Shown one piece after another: positions 9,467 through 18,402 of a stretch of 64,000 nucleotides of DNA; position 1 is the first letter of the stretch; each line of letters begins with the position of its first letter. The notes beneath the pieces are model-generated. The model ran no database searches, was not told the DNA's origin, and saw only the letters and a list, made by a program, of their open reading frames with translations. The position numbers and the translations under genes are program-made. The stretch comes from Gallaecimonas sp045291545 (GTDB lineage: Bacteria > Pseudomonadota > Gammaproteobacteria > Enterobacterales > Gallaecimonadaceae): assembly GCF_045291545.1 (NCBI RefSeq), contig NZ_CP149514.1, positions 930,001-994,000 of the forward strand, read 5' to 3'.

Positions 9467-9504
9467 CAGCACATTGGGAGCTGTAACCCAAGGGCGGTAG
9501 CGTG
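9467..9504 (+). promoter_or_regulatory. JUMPstart element with ops pause site
   Basis: A JUMPstart-type element: CAGCACATTGGGAGCTGTAA at 9467-9486 followed by CCCAAGGGCGGTAGCGTG to 9504. The last twelve bases, GGCGGTAGCGTG (9493-9504), match the ops core of E. coli exactly. In the non-template strand this pauses RNA polymerase and recruits RfaH. It is in the leader of the long glycan operon, 67 bases before the first gene, on the coding strand, as required. Confidence 0.93.
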
Positions 9505-9571
9505 TCCAAAAAAAACTTTTTAGGGTGTTTTTTGTACTGTCGCCCTGGTTTAAACCCACTCGGAGTTAAGC

Positions 9572-12349
9572 GTGTTAAGGAAAATTTGGTTTTCTCTCGC
9601 GGCGTTGTTGCTGTCTGCAAGTGTTGTAGCTGCTCCTATTTCGCCGGCCATGATCCAAGAATTCAAAAGTCTACCGCAGGCCCAGCAAGAGCAGTTGATG
9701 CGCCAATACGGCATTGACCCGTCGCAGTTTACCCAGGGCCACCAGAGCACTTCCGGGCAAAGTCAGTCACAGCAATTGACTCCCCAGCAACCAGCCCAGC
9801 AAGCCACGCCTGACATTAAAGCGCCCAGGCAAGAGGGTGATGATGCCAAGCCGGTACGCTTTGGCCTTAACTTGTTTAATGCAGATAACAGTACATTTTC
9901 GGTGGTCAACAATGCGCCGGTACCTGCGGATTATGTCATTGGCGTCAATGATGTTTTTAACGTTCAGCTCTATGGTAAGGAAAGCCAGCAGCTGAGCCTG
10001 CCGGTTGAACGTGATGGCTCGGTCAGCTTCCCTGATCTTGGACCATTGCACCTTGCCGGGCTGACTTTTGCCAAAGCGCAGCAAGTGATTGAAGACCGCG
10101 TGGCGCAGCAGATGATTGGCGTAAAAGCGGCTGTTACCATGAACACCCTGCGCACCATCAGTGTTTTTGTCGCCGGGGAAGCGAAAAAACCTGGCGCTTA
10201 CGCCGTGCCGGCGCTGACGACTGTGACTCAGGCACTGTTTTTGGCCGGGGGCGTGTCTGATATCGGTAGCCTGCGTAATATCGTGGTTAAGCGCAGCGGG
10301 AAAACCGTTCGCCATTTCGATCTTTACAGCCTCCTCCTGCGTGGTGATGCGTCTGATGATATTCGCCTACAGTCAGGCGATGTGGTGTTTATCCCTCCTT
10401 ATGTCGGCCTTGCTGAGGCCAAAGGTGAAGTGCGTCGGCCGGCGCTTTATGAAATCAAAAAAGGGGAAACCCTCAGTGACCTGCTGGCAATGGCTGGCGG
10501 CGTTGATGCCGGTGGCTATCCGCAAGCGTCGGTACTGGAGCGGATCAACAGCCATAACCTGCGCGATGTCGAGAACGTTGATTTGACCAAACGCCAGGCG
10601 CTCAATACCAAGCTGCGCGCTGGTGACGTGCTGCGGGTGGGGGTAACTTCCAGCCGCTACACCAATGCCATTACTCTGGCTGGTGCGGTCGTTCGCCCGG
10701 GCCAGTATGCCTGGCACAAAGGCATGCATGTGCATGACCTGATCCCCAGCCTCTGGGCTAACCTCAAGCTGTCTGCCGATTTAGACTACGCCTTGATTGT
10801 GCGTGAGGTTAATGCCCTGGGCGATATCAGCGTCAAGCAATTCTCGTTAGGAAATGCCATTACCCACCCGAACAGCAGCGACGATTTAGCGCTACAACCT
10901 CACGATAAAGTACTGGTATTTAATGCTGACGACAGCACCCTTGACCGTTCCAAGCTCAGCCGTTTTATCAGCAAGCACCTGCAAGAAGTTGTAGAGCAAC
11001 CGGCGCAGCAGCGTTGGCTTAGTGATGACTTACTTACTCGTGGTTTCTCGTTACTGCAAAATCAAGATAAAGCGCAAAAGATAAACTCGGTTGCGGGTGT
11101 CACTATTGACGATGCAGTCAGTAAAAAAGCGCAGCAGGATGCCAATAACTCTTCTTTGCAAAATAATGACTTGAGTGATAGTGAGCAGCAGCAGCTGCTG
11201 TTGCGTGCTGTTACACAACTTCTGGCCCATATCTATCAGAACCCGAAAACCCTGGCTCTGACACCACAAATGACCCGTCAGGAGTTGCTCTATCCCATTA
11301 TTCAAAAACTGAAAAACCAGGCCGGCCAACAGCTGGGGCTGGCATTAGTATCTATCAGTGGTGATGTTAAAGTCCCAGGTGAGTACCCACTTACGGACAA
11401 CGCTACTGTTAAGGGATTAGTTGAAGCTGCTGGCGGCGTGAAAGACTCGGCCTTTATGGGCCGCGCAGAACTCACCCGTGCCATGGGCAACCGCGCCAAT
11501 ATGAATGGCATTCGTGTTGCGCACCAAGCGGTTGATTTGGCCGGAGCCCTACGTGGTGATGCCAGTAACCTCAAATTACAAAGCCGTGATCACCTCAATG
11601 TCTTTGCCACCCCTGACTGGCAGGTCGACCGAACCGTGCAAATTCGTGGTGAGGTGAAGTTCCCTGGTACTTACACCATTCAACGGGGTGAAAGCCTGAG
11701 TGATGTACTGAAGCGGGCAGGGGGCGTCACTCACTTTGCCTTTACCGATGGTGCTGTTTTTACCCGTGAACAAGTCAAAGCCCGAGAGAGCCTGCAAGTA
11801 AATAAGCTGATTGATCAACTGCGCTCTGATGTGGCCACGCGGGCCTTATCGGCAGAACGTGCACCGATCAGTTATCAAGATGCCATGGCCATGATCAATG
11901 AGCTGCAAAAGCTCAAACCGGTTGGTCGGCTGGTGATTGACTTGCCGGATATTCTTAAGGGTGACAAAACGGCTGACCTGCAGGTTAACGACGGTGATGT
12001 GCTCTATATCCCGCGTAAAACCGACACAATCAGCGTGGTCGGTGAAGTACAAAACGCCAGCAGCCACCGTTTCAAATCAGGTCTGACGGTAGACGATTAC
12101 CTGAATTTGTCCGGCGGTTTCCGCAAGCGTGCGGATGAAAGACGAGTTTATGTCATTCGTGCCGATGGCTCTGTGATGATCCCCGGCGGCAGCAGCTGGT
12201 TTTCCAGCAATCATGAGCAACTGCGCCCAGGCGACACCATTGTGGTGCCACTGGACACCGAGTACATGAACAAACTCAGTACCTGGAGCAGTGTCACGCA
12301 GATTATTTACCAGAGCGCTGTGGCCCTGGCTGCTATTTCCACGCTGTAA
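9572..12349 (+). CDS. Large SLBB-domain polysaccharide export protein
   Basis: 925 residues, more than twice the length of ordinary Wza. A signal peptide is visible (LAALLLSASVVAA-PI, cleavage near residue 21) but there is no lipobox cysteine, unlike Wza. After a Gln-rich linker (about 45-95), a Poly_export domain begins near residue 115 (DYVIGVNDVFNVQLYG) and is followed by several SLBB repeats recognisable by F-V-A-G-E-A-K-K-P-G-A-Y, IRGEVKFPGTY, ISGDVKVPGEY and VVGEVQNASSH. A C-terminal hydrophobic segment (QSAVALAAISTL) could cross the outer membrane, as the Wza helix does. It probably forms or feeds an outer-membrane export channel for the polymer. The start is GTG 9572, with CGGAG six bases upstream. 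First gene after the ops site. Confidence 0.85.
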   Translation: MLRKIWFSLAALLLSASVVAAPISPAMIQEFKSLPQAQQEQLMRQYGIDPSQFTQGHQSTSGQSQSQQLTPQQPAQQATPDIKAPRQEGDDAKPVRFGLNLFNADNSTFSVVNNAPVPADYVIGVNDVFNVQLYGKESQQLSLPVERDGSVSFPDLGPLHLAGLTFAKAQQVIEDRVAQQMIGVKAAVTMNTLRTISVFVAGEAKKPGAYAVPALTTVTQALFLAGGVSDIGSLRNIVVKRSGKTVRHFDLYSLLLRGDASDDIRLQSGDVVFIPPYVGLAEAKGEVRRPALYEIKKGETLSDLLAMAGGVDAGGYPQASVLERINSHNLRDVENVDLTKRQALNTKLRAGDVLRVGVTSSRYTNAITLAGAVVRPGQYAWHKGMHVHDLIPSLWANLKLSADLDYALIVREVNALGDISVKQFSLGNAITHPNSSDDLALQPHDKVLVFNADDSTLDRSKLSRFISKHLQEVVEQPAQQRWLSDDLLTRGFSLLQNQDKAQKINSVAGVTIDDAVSKKAQQDANNSSLQNNDLSDSEQQQLLLRAVTQLLAHIYQNPKTLALTPQMTRQELLYPIIQKLKNQAGQQLGLALVSISGDVKVPGEYPLTDNATVKGLVEAAGGVKDSAFMGRAELTRAMGNRANMNGIRVAHQAVDLAGALRGDASNLKLQSRDHLNVFATPDWQVDRTVQIRGEVKFPGTYTIQRGESLSDVLKRAGGVTHFAFTDGAVFTREQVKARESLQVNKLIDQLRSDVATRALSAERAPISYQDAMAMINELQKLKPVGRLVIDLPDILKGDKTADLQVNDGDVLYIPRKTDTISVVGEVQNASSHRFKSGLTVDDYLNLSGGFRKRADERRVYVIRADGSVMIPGGSSWFSSNHEQLRPGDTIVVPLDTEYMNKLSTWSSVTQIIYQSAVALAAISTL

Positions 12350-12357
12350 GCAGATAT

Positions 12358-12380
12358 GGGCGGTAGAAGCCGCCCTTGTT
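12358..12380 (+). other. Intercistronic hairpin containing an ops-like core
   Basis: GGGCGG (12358-12363) and CCGCCC (12370-12375) form a stem around TAGAAG, followed by TTGTT. The left arm and loop read GGCGGTAG, the first eight bases of ops, but continue AAGC rather than CGTG. It may be a weak terminator or RNA processing hairpin between the SLBB gene and wzz. Confidence 0.45.
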
Positions 12381-12396
12381 AGACAAAGGAATTTCA

Positions 12397-13347
12397 ATGA
12401 ACGACGCGCAATTCCCGGCTTCGAGCCAGCGCTACCAGCAGGACGACGAAATTGACCTGCGCGAACTTTTCAGTGCTATCTGGGCCGGTAAGTGGTTGAT
12501 CGCCGCTGTAACCACAGTATTTGCCGTAGCGGCGGTGGTTATCGCGTTATATTTGCCCAATATCTATAAATCTGACGTATTACTGGCGCCAGCTAGTAAT
12601 CAGGAGAAAAGTGGTTTAGCAGGACTCGCCAGCCAATTTGGGGGCCTGGCATCCCTTGCCGGTATAAATCTAGGTGGAGGTAGCACAGACCAAACCACGC
12701 TGGCGCTGCAAGTCCTGAAGTCACGGGAGTTTATTGGCCAGTTCATCACCGAACACCACATTCTGGTGCCACTGATGGCAGCTAAAGACTGGGATCGCGG
12801 TACTGGGCATCTCATTATTGACCCTGAGCTATACAGCGAGAAATCCCAGCAATGGGTGCGAAAAGCGAGTGCTCCCTACAAACCTGAGCCCAGTCTGCAA
12901 GAAGCTTACAAAAAATTTACCAAGCATGTACTTGGTGTAAGCCAAGACAAAGAATCAGGAATGGTGACCATCAGTGTGAGTTTCTACTCGCCAGATATGG
13001 CCCAACAGTGGGTAACCTGGTTGGTTAAAGACCTCAACAACGTAATGCGCCAGCGCGATATGGCTGAGGCGCAAAAAAGCATTCAGTATCTGGATGCGCA
13101 AATCAGTAAAACAAATCTTGCTGATATGCGCAGCATGCTTTACCAGCTGGTAGAGCAGCAAACCAAAACCCTGATGTTCGCCAAAGTGCGTGACGAATAC
13201 GCCTTTAAAACAGTTGATCCGGCTATTGTTCCGCTTGAAAAGAATAAGCCTAAACGTGCATTGATTGCTGTGCTAGGTACCTTATTGGGCGGCATGTTGG
13301 GCGTGATGTGGGTGTTAATTCGACATTTCTCTCGTAAAGAGGATTAA
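12397..13347 (+). CDS. wzz: Wzz-type chain length determinant (polysaccharide co-polymerase)
   Basis: An inner-membrane protein of 316 residues that sets polymer length with Wzy. The N-terminal DDEIDLRELFSAIWAGKW motif precedes the first membrane segment (about 30-52); a periplasmic domain with a coiled-coil region (about 200-260) follows, and a second membrane segment near 285-307 begins after the P-x-x-P-x-x-P-like stretch VPLEKNKPKRAL. A Gly/Leu-rich insert (GLAGLASQFGGLASLAG) near residue 72 is typical of the longer Wzz/WzzE-like proteins. The start at ATG 12397 is preceded by AAAGGA; an in-frame TTG at 12376 is less likely. No kinase domain is attached, unlike Wzc further along. Confidence 0.85.
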   Translation: MNDAQFPASSQRYQQDDEIDLRELFSAIWAGKWLIAAVTTVFAVAAVVIALYLPNIYKSDVLLAPASNQEKSGLAGLASQFGGLASLAGINLGGGSTDQTTLALQVLKSREFIGQFITEHHILVPLMAAKDWDRGTGHLIIDPELYSEKSQQWVRKASAPYKPEPSLQEAYKKFTKHVLGVSQDKESGMVTISVSFYSPDMAQQWVTWLVKDLNNVMRQRDMAEAQKSIQYLDAQISKTNLADMRSMLYQLVEQQTKTLMFAKVRDEYAFKTVDPAIVPLEKNKPKRALIAVLGTLLGGMLGVMWVLIRHFSRKED

Positions 13348-13352
13348 CGAAC

Positions 13353-14429
13353 ATGAGTATTCTCCTCCCCGCTTTAGTCGCTTTCGCTTTTGCTTGTATT
13401 GCTGTAGTGGTTGCCAAGCCCTTGGCTATCAAGGCAGGTCTTGTGGATATACCCAACGCCCGTAAGCATCACAGTGGCCATGTTCCGTTGGTGGGGGGCG
13501 TTGCCATTTTTATATCCGTTCTCTTTGCTGTAATGTTATTTGCCCCACACAGTCAGGCTATTAATATCTTTTTGCTATCGGCTGCGCTTATTGTGTTTAT
13601 TGGTGTGCTGGATGACAAGTATGACTTAAAAGTCTCATTCCGGTTAATTGCACAAACGCTGGTTGCCTGTATGATGATTTTTGGTGCCGGCTTCTATTTA
13701 GATAATTTAGGAAACTTAGCTGGCTTAGGCACCATTCATCTTGGTTACAGTGGCATTGTGCTGACTGTTATTGCGGTTATTGGCGCCATTAATGCGTTTA
13801 ACATGGTTGATGGTATAGATGGCCTGGCTGGTTCGTTAAGTTTAGTGAGCTTTACTTCACTGGCGGTACTGTTGGGGTTAGCGCATAGTAGTTGGACAGT
13901 AGTTCCCATTCTTTTTATTGGCGCTACGTTCGCCTATTTGATGTTTAACCTAAGCTGGCCTAGTAAACGTATCAGTAAAATCTTCATGGGTGATGCAGGC
14001 TCCATGCTGATTGGTCTTTCCGTGGTATGGATGTTAGTGATCGGTACGCAGTCGAATCATCCTGCTTTTAAGCCAGTAACAGCACTATGGATAATCGCCA
14101 TGCCGCTTATGGATATGGCAGCCATTATGGTGCGCCGGGTAATGAAAAAACAGTCACCATTTAAACCTGATCGTGATCACCTCCACCATATATTTATGCG
14201 ACTTGGTTTTTCATCACGGCAAGCACTTCTTATCATTACTGTCTTAGCCTGTTTGACAGCTGCTATTGGTATTTTCTTTGAAGCGACTGATTTTCCAGCA
14301 TCAATATCGTTTTTGTTTTTTATAATTTTATTTTTGCTTTATTGTCTTTTGCTACAAAGGATTTGGGTTTTTGTTTCTTATATCCGGCGAAGCTTCAATA
14401 AATTTAGAGTGAGTAATAAAAATGTTTGA
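13353..14429 (+). CDS. WecA-like undecaprenyl-phosphate sugar-1-phosphate transferase
   Basis: Initiating glycosyltransferase that moves a HexNAc-1-phosphate (GlcNAc in WecA) from UDP-sugar to undecaprenyl phosphate, the first step of glycan assembly. 358 residues with about eleven hydrophobic segments. MraY/WecA family motifs are intact: DDKYDLK near residues 89-95, NMVDGIDG at 150-157, GDAGSML near 212, and the HLHH cluster at 276-279 in the cytoplasmic loop after DRD. It starts five bases after wzz and overlaps pseB by eight bases, so it is cotranscribed and coupled. The true donor sugar is not certain. Confidence 0.88.
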   Translation: MSILLPALVAFAFACIAVVVAKPLAIKAGLVDIPNARKHHSGHVPLVGGVAIFISVLFAVMLFAPHSQAINIFLLSAALIVFIGVLDDKYDLKVSFRLIAQTLVACMMIFGAGFYLDNLGNLAGLGTIHLGYSGIVLTVIAVIGAINAFNMVDGIDGLAGSLSLVSFTSLAVLLGLAHSSWTVVPILFIGATFAYLMFNLSWPSKRISKIFMGDAGSMLIGLSVVWMLVIGTQSNHPAFKPVTALWIIAMPLMDMAAIMVRRVMKKQSPFKPDRDHLHHIFMRLGFSSRQALLIITVLACLTAAIGIFFEATDFPASISFLFFIILFLLYCLLLQRIWVFVSYIRRSFNKFRVSNKNV

Positions 14430-15420
14430 AGATAAAACAATTCTCGTAACAGGTGGCACTGGTTCATTTGGTAACACCTTTGTTCCTATGACATTGGAAA
14501 AATATAATCCTAAAAAAATCATCATTTTTTCTCGAGACGAAATGAAACAGTGGGATATGGCAAAGAAATTCCACGGTGATAAACGTGTTCGATTTTTTAT
14601 TGGCGATGTCCGGGATAAGGAGCGTCTCTACCGGGCGTTGGATGGTGTTGATTATGTGGTCCACGCTGCTGCTACTAAAATTGTTCCCACAGCCGAATAC
14701 AATCCATTTGAGTGTGTGAAAACCAATATCAATGGAGCCATGAATCTTATTGATGCCTGTATCGACAAAGGTGTCAAGGGTGTTGTGGCACTCTCTACTG
14801 ATAAAGCAAGCAGCCCCATCAATCTTTATGGTGCGACAAAACTGGCTTCCGACAAGTTATTTGTTTCGGGTAACGCATATTCAGGTGAGCACGGCACTAA
14901 GTTTTCTGTCGTTCGATACGGCAACGTTATGGGCTCACGTGGCTCTGTTATCCCCTTCTTTATGTCGATTAAGGACAAAGGCGTTCTGCCCATCACTGAT
15001 CCCCGCATGACCCGTTTCATGATTTCCTTGGAGCAAGGCGTGGAGTTGGTATGGCATGCATTCCAAGATATGGAAGGTGGCGAAATTTATGTCAAAAAAA
15101 TTCCATCTATGAAGGTAACCGATTTGGCCCGTGTTGTTGCTCCAGAAGCAGAACAGGAAGTAATTGGCATTCGTCCTGGCGAAAAGTTACACGAACAAAT
15201 GATTAGTGCTGAAGATGCTTACTATACCTATGAGTATCCAGAGCACTTCAAAATCCTACCAACAATCAATAACTGGGCAACCTGCAAAAATCGAATTAAG
15301 GACGGCAAGAAGGTTCCTGAGGGTTTCGTCTACGCCAGTGACAACAACACTGAATGGATGACGGATACCGAACTCCATATATGGATTGAAGCGAACAAAG
15401 ACAAGATTGGCAGTATCTAA
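14422..15420 (+). CDS. pseB: UDP-N-acetylglucosamine 4,6-dehydratase (inverting), PseB
   Basis: First enzyme of CMP-pseudaminic acid synthesis: converts UDP-GlcNAc to UDP-2-acetamido-2,6-dideoxy-beta-L-arabino-hexos-4-ulose. 332 residues, an extended short-chain dehydrogenase with NADP-binding GGTGSFG at 11-17 and the catalytic set T126-D127-K128 with Y136-x3-K140 in STDKASSPINLYGATK, as in FlaA1/PseB rather than the usual SDR serine. The family-typical FSRDEMKQWDM follows the Rossmann start. Overlaps the WecA-like gene by eight bases; the next gene starts one base after its stop. Confidence 0.95.
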   Translation: MFEDKTILVTGGTGSFGNTFVPMTLEKYNPKKIIIFSRDEMKQWDMAKKFHGDKRVRFFIGDVRDKERLYRALDGVDYVVHAAATKIVPTAEYNPFECVKTNINGAMNLIDACIDKGVKGVVALSTDKASSPINLYGATKLASDKLFVSGNAYSGEHGTKFSVVRYGNVMGSRGSVIPFFMSIKDKGVLPITDPRMTRFMISLEQGVELVWHAFQDMEGGEIYVKKIPSMKVTDLARVVAPEAEQEVIGIRPGEKLHEQMISAEDAYYTYEYPEHFKILPTINNWATCKNRIKDGKKVPEGFVYASDNNTEWMTDTELHIWIEANKDKIGSI

Positions 15421-15421
15421 A

Positions 15422-16582
15422 ATGATCCCTTACGGTAAGCAAGATATCTCCCAGCAGGATATTGACGCTGTTGTTGATGTTCTACAGTCTGATTTCCTCA
15501 CTCAGGGGCCAAAAGTGCCCTTGTTTGAAAAATCCTTGACTGCGCATACAGGAGCAAAGCACGCACTTGCGGTCAACAGTGCGACCTCAGCGCTCCACAT
15601 TGCCTGCCTGGCTTTGGGCCTGGGTGAAGGGGACTGGTTGTGGACAACACCTATCACCTTTGTTGCCTCAGCAAACTGTGGCCTATATTGCGGTGCTAAG
15701 GTTGATTTTGTTGACATCGATCCTGATACCTACAACCTGTGTCCTGAGGCGCTAGCAATTAAACTTGAAAAAGCGGCATTTGCAGGGGATTTACCAAAGG
15801 TACTGGTTGCCGTCCATCTATGCGGTCAGCCCTGTGACATGGAGAAAATCCATCGTTTGACCAAAGCCTATGGCGTACATCTTATTGAAGATGCTTCGCA
15901 TGCCATAGGTGGTAAGTATAAAGGTGAGCCTGTTGGTAACTGTCGCTATTCAGATATCACCGTATTCAGCTTTCATCCGGTTAAAATTGTAACCACGGCT
16001 GAGGGTGGTGCCGCAATGACTAACAGCGACGAGCTGGCAGCAAAAATGGCACTTTATCGGAGTCATGGTATTACCCGAGAGCAAGCCTTAATGACAGAGC
16101 CATCGCATGGAGGCTGGTATTACCAGCAAATAGAGCTTGGCTACAATTATCGTATGACGGAACTCCAAGCTGCATTGGGAGTTAGTCAGATGTTGCGCTT
16201 AGAGGCTTTTGTGGCGGCCAGGCATGTATTAGCTAGGCGCTACGATGAGCTGCTGAAATCGCTGCCTCTTACTATCCCTTTCCAATTAGATGGTACCTAT
16301 TCAGGCTTACATCTTTATGTTGTTCGGTTGAAATTGGACGAAATATCTCTAACTCACAAGGAAGTTTTTGAACAGCTACGGGAGCAGGGTATTGGTGTCA
16401 ATCTACACTACATTCCCGTTCATACCCAGCCTTACTACCAAGCCATGGGGTTCAAATCTGGCGATTATCCCAACGCTGAACGATATTACAGCGAAGCCAT
16501 ATCTTTGCCTATGTTCCATGCCATGACTTTTGAGCAACAAGAGCAAGTGGTAGAAGCTTTGACAGCGGTATTAGGGCGCTAG
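15422..16582 (+). CDS. pseC: UDP-4-amino-4,6-dideoxy-N-acetyl-beta-L-altrosamine transaminase, PseC
   Basis: PLP-dependent aminotransferase that adds the C4 amino group to the PseB product with glutamate as donor. 386 residues, DegT/DnrJ/EryC1 family. The PLP lysine is K188 in FSFHPVKIVTTAEGG; EDASHAIGG near 156-164 holds the phosphate and pyridine contacts. The start was set at ATG 15422 (MIPYGKQDISQQD) because PseC proteins begin with this IPYG(R/K)Q sequence; an upstream in-frame ATG at 15386 lies inside pseB. Second step of the pathway. Confidence 0.95.
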   Translation: MIPYGKQDISQQDIDAVVDVLQSDFLTQGPKVPLFEKSLTAHTGAKHALAVNSATSALHIACLALGLGEGDWLWTTPITFVASANCGLYCGAKVDFVDIDPDTYNLCPEALAIKLEKAAFAGDLPKVLVAVHLCGQPCDMEKIHRLTKAYGVHLIEDASHAIGGKYKGEPVGNCRYSDITVFSFHPVKIVTTAEGGAAMTNSDELAAKMALYRSHGITREQALMTEPSHGGWYYQQIELGYNYRMTELQAALGVSQMLRLEAFVAARHVLARRYDELLKSLPLTIPFQLDGTYSGLHLYVVRLKLDEISLTHKEVFEQLREQGIGVNLHYIPVHTQPYYQAMGFKSGDYPNAERYYSEAISLPMFHAMTFEQQEQVVEALTAVLGR

Positions 16583-16583
16583 A

Positions 16584-17282
16584 ATGAGGATAGCTGTAAT
16601 CCCTGCTCGAGGTGGTAGTAAGCGGATACCTCGTAAGAATGTGAAAGACTTTCACGGCAAGCCAATGATTGCCTGGTCTATCGAAGCAGCCCAAGCCTCA
16701 GGTGTTTTTGACAGGGTTATCGTATCAACTGACGATGAAGAGATTGCCGAGGTAGCCAACTCTCTTGGCGCAGAAACCCCTTTTCTGCGCCCGGTTGACC
16801 TCTCTGATGATTTTGCTACAACGGGTCAGGTTATGGCTCATGCTGTGTCGACGTTGGCGCAGCTGGGTATTCAGGCAGAAATAGTCTGTTGTTTATACGC
16901 TACAGCTCCATTTACTAGAGCTGAAGACCTTAAGTCGGCTATAGAAAAGTTGGAAAGTTCCGATGCTGATTTTGTTTTCTCAGCAACCAGTTTTGAATTT
17001 CCTATCCAGAGGGCATTGAAATTGGATGCTAAAGGGCGGGTAGAAATGTTCCAGCCAGAACACTTGTTGACCCGCTCGCAAGATCTAGAAGAAGCCTATC
17101 ATGATGCTGGTCAGTTCTATTGTGGCAGAGCCGGGGCATTCTTAGAGCAACGCCCTTTCTTCTCGCCGGCTAGCTTAGCCCTTATTCTGCCGCGTCACCG
17201 AGTCCAGGATATTGATACACCTGAGGACTGGTTGCGCGCAGAGGCACTTTTTAAAGTTATTGAGACTGTGTCTGGTGAGTAA
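16584..17282 (+). CDS. pseF: Pseudaminic acid cytidylyltransferase, PseF
   Basis: Last enzyme of the pathway: activates pseudaminic acid with CTP to CMP-Pse. 232 residues, CMP-nonulosonate synthetase family with the nucleotide-binding opening IPARGGSKRIPRKN (6-19), STDDEEIA (48-55) and QDIDTPEDW near the C-terminus, a metal/sugar contact region. Starts one base after the pseC stop and overlaps pseG by eight bases. Confidence 0.94.
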   Translation: MRIAVIPARGGSKRIPRKNVKDFHGKPMIAWSIEAAQASGVFDRVIVSTDDEEIAEVANSLGAETPFLRPVDLSDDFATTGQVMAHAVSTLAQLGIQAEIVCCLYATAPFTRAEDLKSAIEKLESSDADFVFSATSFEFPIQRALKLDAKGRVEMFQPEHLLTRSQDLEEAYHDAGQFYCGRAGAFLEQRPFFSPASLALILPRHRVQDIDTPEDWLRAEALFKVIETVSGE

Positions 17283-18402
17283 CAATTCGTGGATTGCTAT
17301 AAGGGCTGATGCTTCTATGGAGATTGGTTCTGGCCACATGATGCGTACAATTACGCTTGCTCAGGCTGCTCGCAAGAGGGGAGTAGCGGTTGTATTCATT
17401 TGCCGGCATACCTTAGACAGCATGACTAAGCGTTTGGCAGACTTGGAAATAGGGCTGATTAGGTTGCCAGAACACATTCAAACCGAAGCCCTCGGCCCTT
17501 ATTTTCATTCCCCTTGGTTGGGGGTAACTGAGCAGATTGACGCCCAAGACACCCTCGCAGCGCTTGAGCATGAAACGGTAAAGCGAGGTGTTCCCCCTCT
17601 GCGGATGATTGTTGACCACTATGCTCTGGCCGCTCCTTGGGAACAGCGGATAGCTGAGATCTGTCCAATTTTGGCCATTGATGACCTGAACGACAGGCCC
17701 CATCATGTAAGCTGGTTACTGGATGTGACCCTGGGCAAGTCGCCCAGCCATTATGCACCTTTGGTACTTGACTCAACCAAGCTGCTGCTGGGCTCTCGTT
17801 ATGCCTTGCTGCGTGACGAGTTTACGGCATTGCTTCCCCTGGCAAGAGCCAAATCCGCCAAGACCCAGGGGCCCTGGCGTATCCTGGTTACCCTTGGCGG
17901 TATCGACAGGGACAACAAGACCATGCTGATCTTGGAGGCCTTGGAAAAGGTTGAGGTCAATTCTGCCCTGTCAATTTGCATTGTGGCCGGTGCGGCTAAT
18001 CCCCACTTTGATGAGCTGGAGAAGCGAGTCCAGGAAAGCCAGTTGGAAATCGAATTACTGAGGTTTACCGACCAGATAGGAAAGCTGATGTTAGAGGCTG
18101 ATCTCTGTATAGGAGCTGCCGGTTCAACCTCCTGGGAGCGTTGTGCCTTGGGGCTGCCAACAATCAATATTGTCTTGGCGGCAAACCAAGAAGTTGTGGC
18201 GAATAATTTGAAGAAGGCTGGGGTCGCTATAAATTTTGGTTACCTGGAAGCAAGTGAGGTTGATAGGTTAGCCGAGATGGTGTCTAACTTACTGAACTCT
18301 AAAGATAAATTAGAGAGTATGAGTCGGATAGGTCAGAGCCAATGCGATGGGCATGGAGTAAACAGAGTGTTAGAGGCCATCGGATGTATGATGCAAAAAT
18401 AA
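17275..18402 (+). CDS. pseG: UDP-2,4-diacetamido-2,4,6-trideoxy-beta-L-altropyranose hydrolase, PseG
   Basis: Removes UDP from the diacetamido sugar nucleotide to give free 6-deoxy-AltdiNAc for PseI. 375 residues, GT-B/MurG-like fold. The catalytic histidine is H21 in RADASMEIGSGHMMR; the second half has LVTLGGIDRDN and GAAGSTSWERCALGLPTI, the nucleotide-binding loop. I start at GTG 17275 (VSNNSWIAIRADAS), which overlaps pseF by eight bases; a longer in-frame ATG at 17212 lies deep in pseF and adds residues foreign to the family. Confidence 0.94.
   Translation: MSNNSWIAIRADASMEIGSGHMMRTITLAQAARKRGVAVVFICRHTLDSMTKRLADLEIGLIRLPEHIQTEALGPYFHSPWLGVTEQIDAQDTLAALEHETVKRGVPPLRMIVDHYALAAPWEQRIAEICPILAIDDLNDRPHHVSWLLDVTLGKSPSHYAPLVLDSTKLLLGSRYALLRDEFTALLPLARAKSAKTQGPWRILVTLGGIDRDNKTMLILEALEKVEVNSALSICIVAGAANPHFDELEKRVQESQLEIELLRFTDQIGKLMLEADLCIGAAGSTSWERCALGLPTINIVLAANQEVVANNLKKAGVAINFGYLEASEVDRLAEMVSNLLNSKDKLESMSRIGQSQCDGHGVNRVLEAIGCMMQK

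Noticed and set aside
9359..9750. Minus-strand frames over the JUMPstart and the start of the SLBB gene
   Set aside because: They overlap a well-supported regulatory element and gene, lack ribosome sites and resemble no family.
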